Source: JANNHK01 sp031404355
GTDB taxonomy: Bacteria > Actinomycetota > Acidimicrobiia > IMCC26256 > PALSA-610
DNA length: 19,744 nucleotides
Assembly: GCA_031404355.1 (NCBI GenBank)
Contig: JANNHK010000004.1
Location: 1-19,744, forward strand
Direction of reading: 5' to 3'
Program-made: the position numbers and the translations under genes
The notes under the pieces: generated by a model
Databases searched by the model: none
What the model saw: the letters and a program-made list of their open reading frames with translations, nothing else
What the model was told of the DNA's origin: nothing
In this document: piece after piece, positions 17,693 to 19,744 of the stretch
How the letters are laid out: the number at the start of each line of letters is the position of its first letter
Position numbering within the stretch: the stretch's first letter is position 1

Positions 17693-18887
17693 CCGCGCTC
17701 ATGTCGGTGATCAGCGCTTCGTAGCGCGGCAGCAACGCTTCCCACTCATACTCGCGGTGCACGTAGGCGCGCCCGCGGCGGCCCATCTCGTCGGCCAGCG
17801 CCGGATCGTCGAGGATCCGTTCGAGCCCGGCTTCGAACTCGGCGTACCCGACGTACGAGATCCCGCCTTGCGACCGCGCGGTCTGCCCGGCGAGCACGGC
17901 GCAGCGGCCCTGCACCAGCACGGGCCGGCCCAGTGCCCACGTTTCGGTGAGCACCATCGAGAAACTCTCGAAGTACGACGGGTGCACAAGGCAGGTCGCG
18001 CCCGACACCGCCGACTGCCGCACTTCCTCTGACACCACGCCCGCGACGACGACGTCGTCAACGGGTTCGATGGGGTGCACCGGATCACCCAGCAACGCGA
18101 GCACGAGGTCGCGGCCGGTCCGGTTGCAGAACTCGCGAAACCACGTGACCAGTTCGACGACACCCTTGCTGCGATCGAGCCGGCCGACATACGTGACGTA
18201 CTGACGTTCACCGATACCTGTCTCGGCGCGAAAGCGCACTCCACCGTCGGCAAACCGTGTCGCGGCGGCGGTGTCGAGTCCGATGCCGATGACCTCGCCG
18301 TGGGCGCGATCGCCGAAGCGCCCGTGCACGAGCGCCTGTTCTTCGGGCGTGAAGTACGCCATGCCGTCGGCGACCCGAAACGGCGTGTCGTACAGCGGCA
18401 GGTGCAGCGTCCACTCCTCGTGCGCGCACGGGTGGAAGAGCAGTGGGCGGCGACCGGCGAGCACGCGGAGGACCGTCGGCGCGGTGAAGTAGAGGTACGC
18501 GAACGCGACGACGGCGTCGAAGCGTTCGTAGTTCTCTTCGAGCCAGGGCTCGAGACTCGGCAGAAAGGGCCCTTGTTCCTCCAGCCAGCGTTCCTGACGA
18601 TCCCACGGCACGAGGCGCGGGTCGTGCCGCACCACCGCGGAGAGCAGGTTGAAGCGTTCAACGTCGCGGGGCGACGCAATCGACAACCGGTGCACCGTGA
18701 CGCCGTCGATCTCAGACGTTCCCGGCGGATACACATCGGCCCACGTCATGTAGTCGCGCGCGCAACTGGTGACGACCTCCACGTCGTGGCCACGCGCCGC
18801 CATCTGCGTCGCGAACAGGCGGCACGCAATTTCCGCCCCGCCGGGAATGTCGGGGTGATAGCGGTGGACGACGTAGAGCAGCCGCAC
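17673..18887 (-). CDS. Glycosyltransferase family 4, minus strand (paralogue of the 12580 enzyme)
   Basis: 404 residues from a GTG at 18887, one base after the stop of the preceding minus-strand gene. It starts LLYVVHRYHPDIPGGAEIAC and continues VVTSCARDYMTWADVYPPGT, closely parallel to the plus-strand GT4 at 12580. The donor domain has YVGRLDRSKGVVEL, a LLGDP turn, and the catalytic E307-x7-E315 in YFESFSMVLTETW, followed by PVLVQGRCAVLAGQ. It should be a soluble cytoplasmic sugar transferase of the same subfamily, perhaps adding the same sugar at another position or a related sugar. Its 3' end overlaps the converging 15632 gene by 20 bases, so the two arms have no terminator between them. 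Confidence in family is high; substrate is unknown. Confidence 0.9.
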   Translation of the reverse strand: MRLLYVVHRYHPDIPGGAEIACRLFATQMAARGHDVEVVTSCARDYMTWADVYPPGTSEIDGVTVHRLSIASPRDVERFNLLSAVVRHDPRLVPWDRQERWLEEQGPFLPSLEPWLEENYERFDAVVAFAYLYFTAPTVLRVLAGRRPLLFHPCAHEEWTLHLPLYDTPFRVADGMAYFTPEEQALVHGRFGDRAHGEVIGIGLDTAAATRFADGGVRFRAETGIGERQYVTYVGRLDRSKGVVELVTWFREFCNRTGRDLVLALLGDPVHPIEPVDDVVVAGVVSEEVRQSAVSGATCLVHPSYFESFSMVLTETWALGRPVLVQGRCAVLAGQTARSQGGISYVGYAEFEAGLERILDDPALADEMGRRGRAYVHREYEWEALLPRYEALITDMSAVTTRER

Positions 18888-18888
18888 G

Positions 18889-19362
18889 TCAGCCGGCGCT
18901 GCTGCGCTTTCCCGCCGCGCGCCATCCCTCGGCCAGTTCGGCGCGGAGATCGGAGACGGCCCGGCGCCGACGCTCTTCGAGTTCCTCGAGGCCGTGCGCG
19001 ATGTCGCGCTCGAGGGCGTCGAGGGTGTCTGCGACCAGATCGCGGAGCTGTTGCAGCTGCGCGGCCTGGAGTTCGCTGTGCCGCCGGAGTGTGCTCGACA
19101 CCATCCGGTGTACGAGCTGACCGCCGGGGATCGACGACGAGTTCGCCGGTTCCGGAATCTCGAAGCTGAAGTCGCGGAGCTGACCGATGAGGCGCGCGAC
19201 GTGATCGAGCGGGGGAGGCGGCGTTCCGACGATGTCGCGGAACTCCGTGTCGAGGCGCGCTTCGAGGTCGGCGGGGATCTCGCCGCTCGTGCGTTTCGCC
19301 TCGGCGCTCGCTTCGATCTCGTGCAGGGCCCGGTCGACGGGGTCGGTGTCGGCGTCGCTCAC
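18889..19362 (-). CDS. Stand-alone copy of the methyltransferase N-terminal helical domain
   Basis: 157 residues from a GTG at 19362. The frame is open further upstream to 19596, but that part overlaps the preceding gene and reads as out-of-frame Arg/Ser/Pro-rich sequence, so the short form is preferred. The protein aligns without gaps to the start of the 10332 methyltransferase: EIEA at 15-18 in both, P30, LE at 33-34, L37, F41, G46, then IPGGQ at 78-82 against VPGGK at 84-88. A long charged helix follows (LQQLRDLVADTLDAL, then EELEERRRRAVSDLRAELAE). No methyltransferase domain follows. It could be a partner or scaffold protein for glycan enzymes, or one half of a split methyltransferase whose other half is elsewhere. 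It lies 10 bases after the upstream gene and one base before the GT4 gene, so all three minus-strand genes probably form one transcript. Confidence 0.8.
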   Translation of the reverse strand: MSDADTDPVDRALHEIEASAEAKRTSGEIPADLEARLDTEFRDIVGTPPPPLDHVARLIGQLRDFSFEIPEPANSSSIPGGQLVHRMVSSTLRRHSELQAAQLQQLRDLVADTLDALERDIAHGLEELEERRRRAVSDLRAELAEGWRAAGKRSSAG

Positions 19363-19372
19363 GGACCGAACG

Positions 19373-19744
19373 CTACCGATCTGATGCGTCCGACGCGTCC
19401 GCCTCGCCTTCGAGCGGCGGCCAGTCGGCCGGCACCAAGACGGTCGACACGAACGGCCATGACACGTACTGAGGGTCGGCCAGCACGGCGGGGTCCTGGG
19501 GAATGATGCGGTACCCGTAGCCGCCGGCGAGCACGGTCGGGTCGGGCGCGGGCGGGCAGACCCAGATGATCGGGTTCTTCTCGACAATGAACGCACCCCG
19601 TTTCACCTCGTCGATCGGGCGAGGAAAGGCCCAGTACACGAACAACGGATCCGGCGCCGAGAGGTTCGTCGACAGCGACGCGAACAGTCCGTCGGTGCAG
19701 AGGTTGAGCATGGGCGGGTTGTCATACGCGTCGAGGTACCGCTC
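19373..19744 (-). CDS. C-terminal part of a protein cut by the window edge
   Basis: About 123 residues to a TAG at 19373-19375; the frame is open to the window end, so the start is outside. The visible part begins ERYLDAYDNPPMLNL and includes LFVYWAFPRPIDEV, NPIIWVCPPAPDP, GYGYRIIPQDPAV, PFVSTVLVPADWPPL and an acidic tail. There is no membrane helix in this piece. Its position ahead of the 157-residue protein and the GT4, and its resemblance in character to the outside C-terminal domains of the two plus-strand membrane proteins, suggest the tail of another GT-C-type membrane glycosyltransferase. That is inference from context, since no family motif is recognised. Confidence 0.6.
   Translation of the reverse strand, partial: ERYLDAYDNPPMLNLCTDGLFASLSTNLSAPDPLFVYWAFPRPIDEVKRGAFIVEKNPIIWVCPPAPDPTVLAGGYGYRIIPQDPAVLADPQYVSWPFVSTVLVPADWPPLEGEADASDASDR

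Noticed and set aside
1..19744. CRISPR arrays, tRNA genes and tandem repeats
   Set aside because: No regularly spaced repeats, no tRNA cloverleaf and no tandem repeat were noticed on reading the window.

Overview
This is a high-GC window with strong G/C third-position bias. The gene content is typical of Actinobacteria: a DUF222/HNH '13E12-type' endonuclease, an ISL3-family transposase, the relic of an alpha/beta-hydrolase–guanylate-cyclase fusion, GTG starts and overlapping start/stop junctions. An acidimicrobial or related environmental actinobacterium is a reasonable guess. There is no rRNA or other marker to settle it.

Layout. (1) 1-3209 is a mobile and decayed zone. It holds an ISL3-type transposase, an intact DUF222/HNH endonuclease whose ribosome binding site lies on the transposase stop codon, and a hydrolase-cyclase gene reduced by internal deletions to three fragments in three frames. 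(2) 3271-10250 holds two very large genes of unknown function, 1062 and about 1256 residues, 20 bases apart. The first has a clear twin-arginine signal; the second has no signal peptide. This is the most likely place for an undescribed system. (3) 10332-17692 is a tightly packed plus-strand run: a SAM methyltransferase, two family-4 glycosyltransferases and two multi-pass GT-C-like membrane proteins. Junctions overlap by 4 to 11 bases or are separated by 6. It looks like a cell-surface glycan assembly operon. (4) 17673-19744 is a converging minus-strand run: a third GT4 enzyme paralogous to the second one, a 157-residue protein homologous to the N-terminal domain of the methyltransferase, and the C-terminal end of a further protein cut by the window edge.

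How the genes may work together. The methyltransferase, three GT4 enzymes and two membrane GT-C-like proteins probably assemble, extend and modify an envelope polysaccharide. GT4 enzymes use nucleotide sugars on the cytoplasmic side. GT-C proteins usually use polyprenyl-phosphate sugars on the outer face. The two converging arms share two paralogous domains (a GT4 type and the methyltransferase N-terminal domain), so they appear to be parts of one locus. Whether the giant two-gene module is linked to the glycan locus or only adjacent cannot be told from the sequence.
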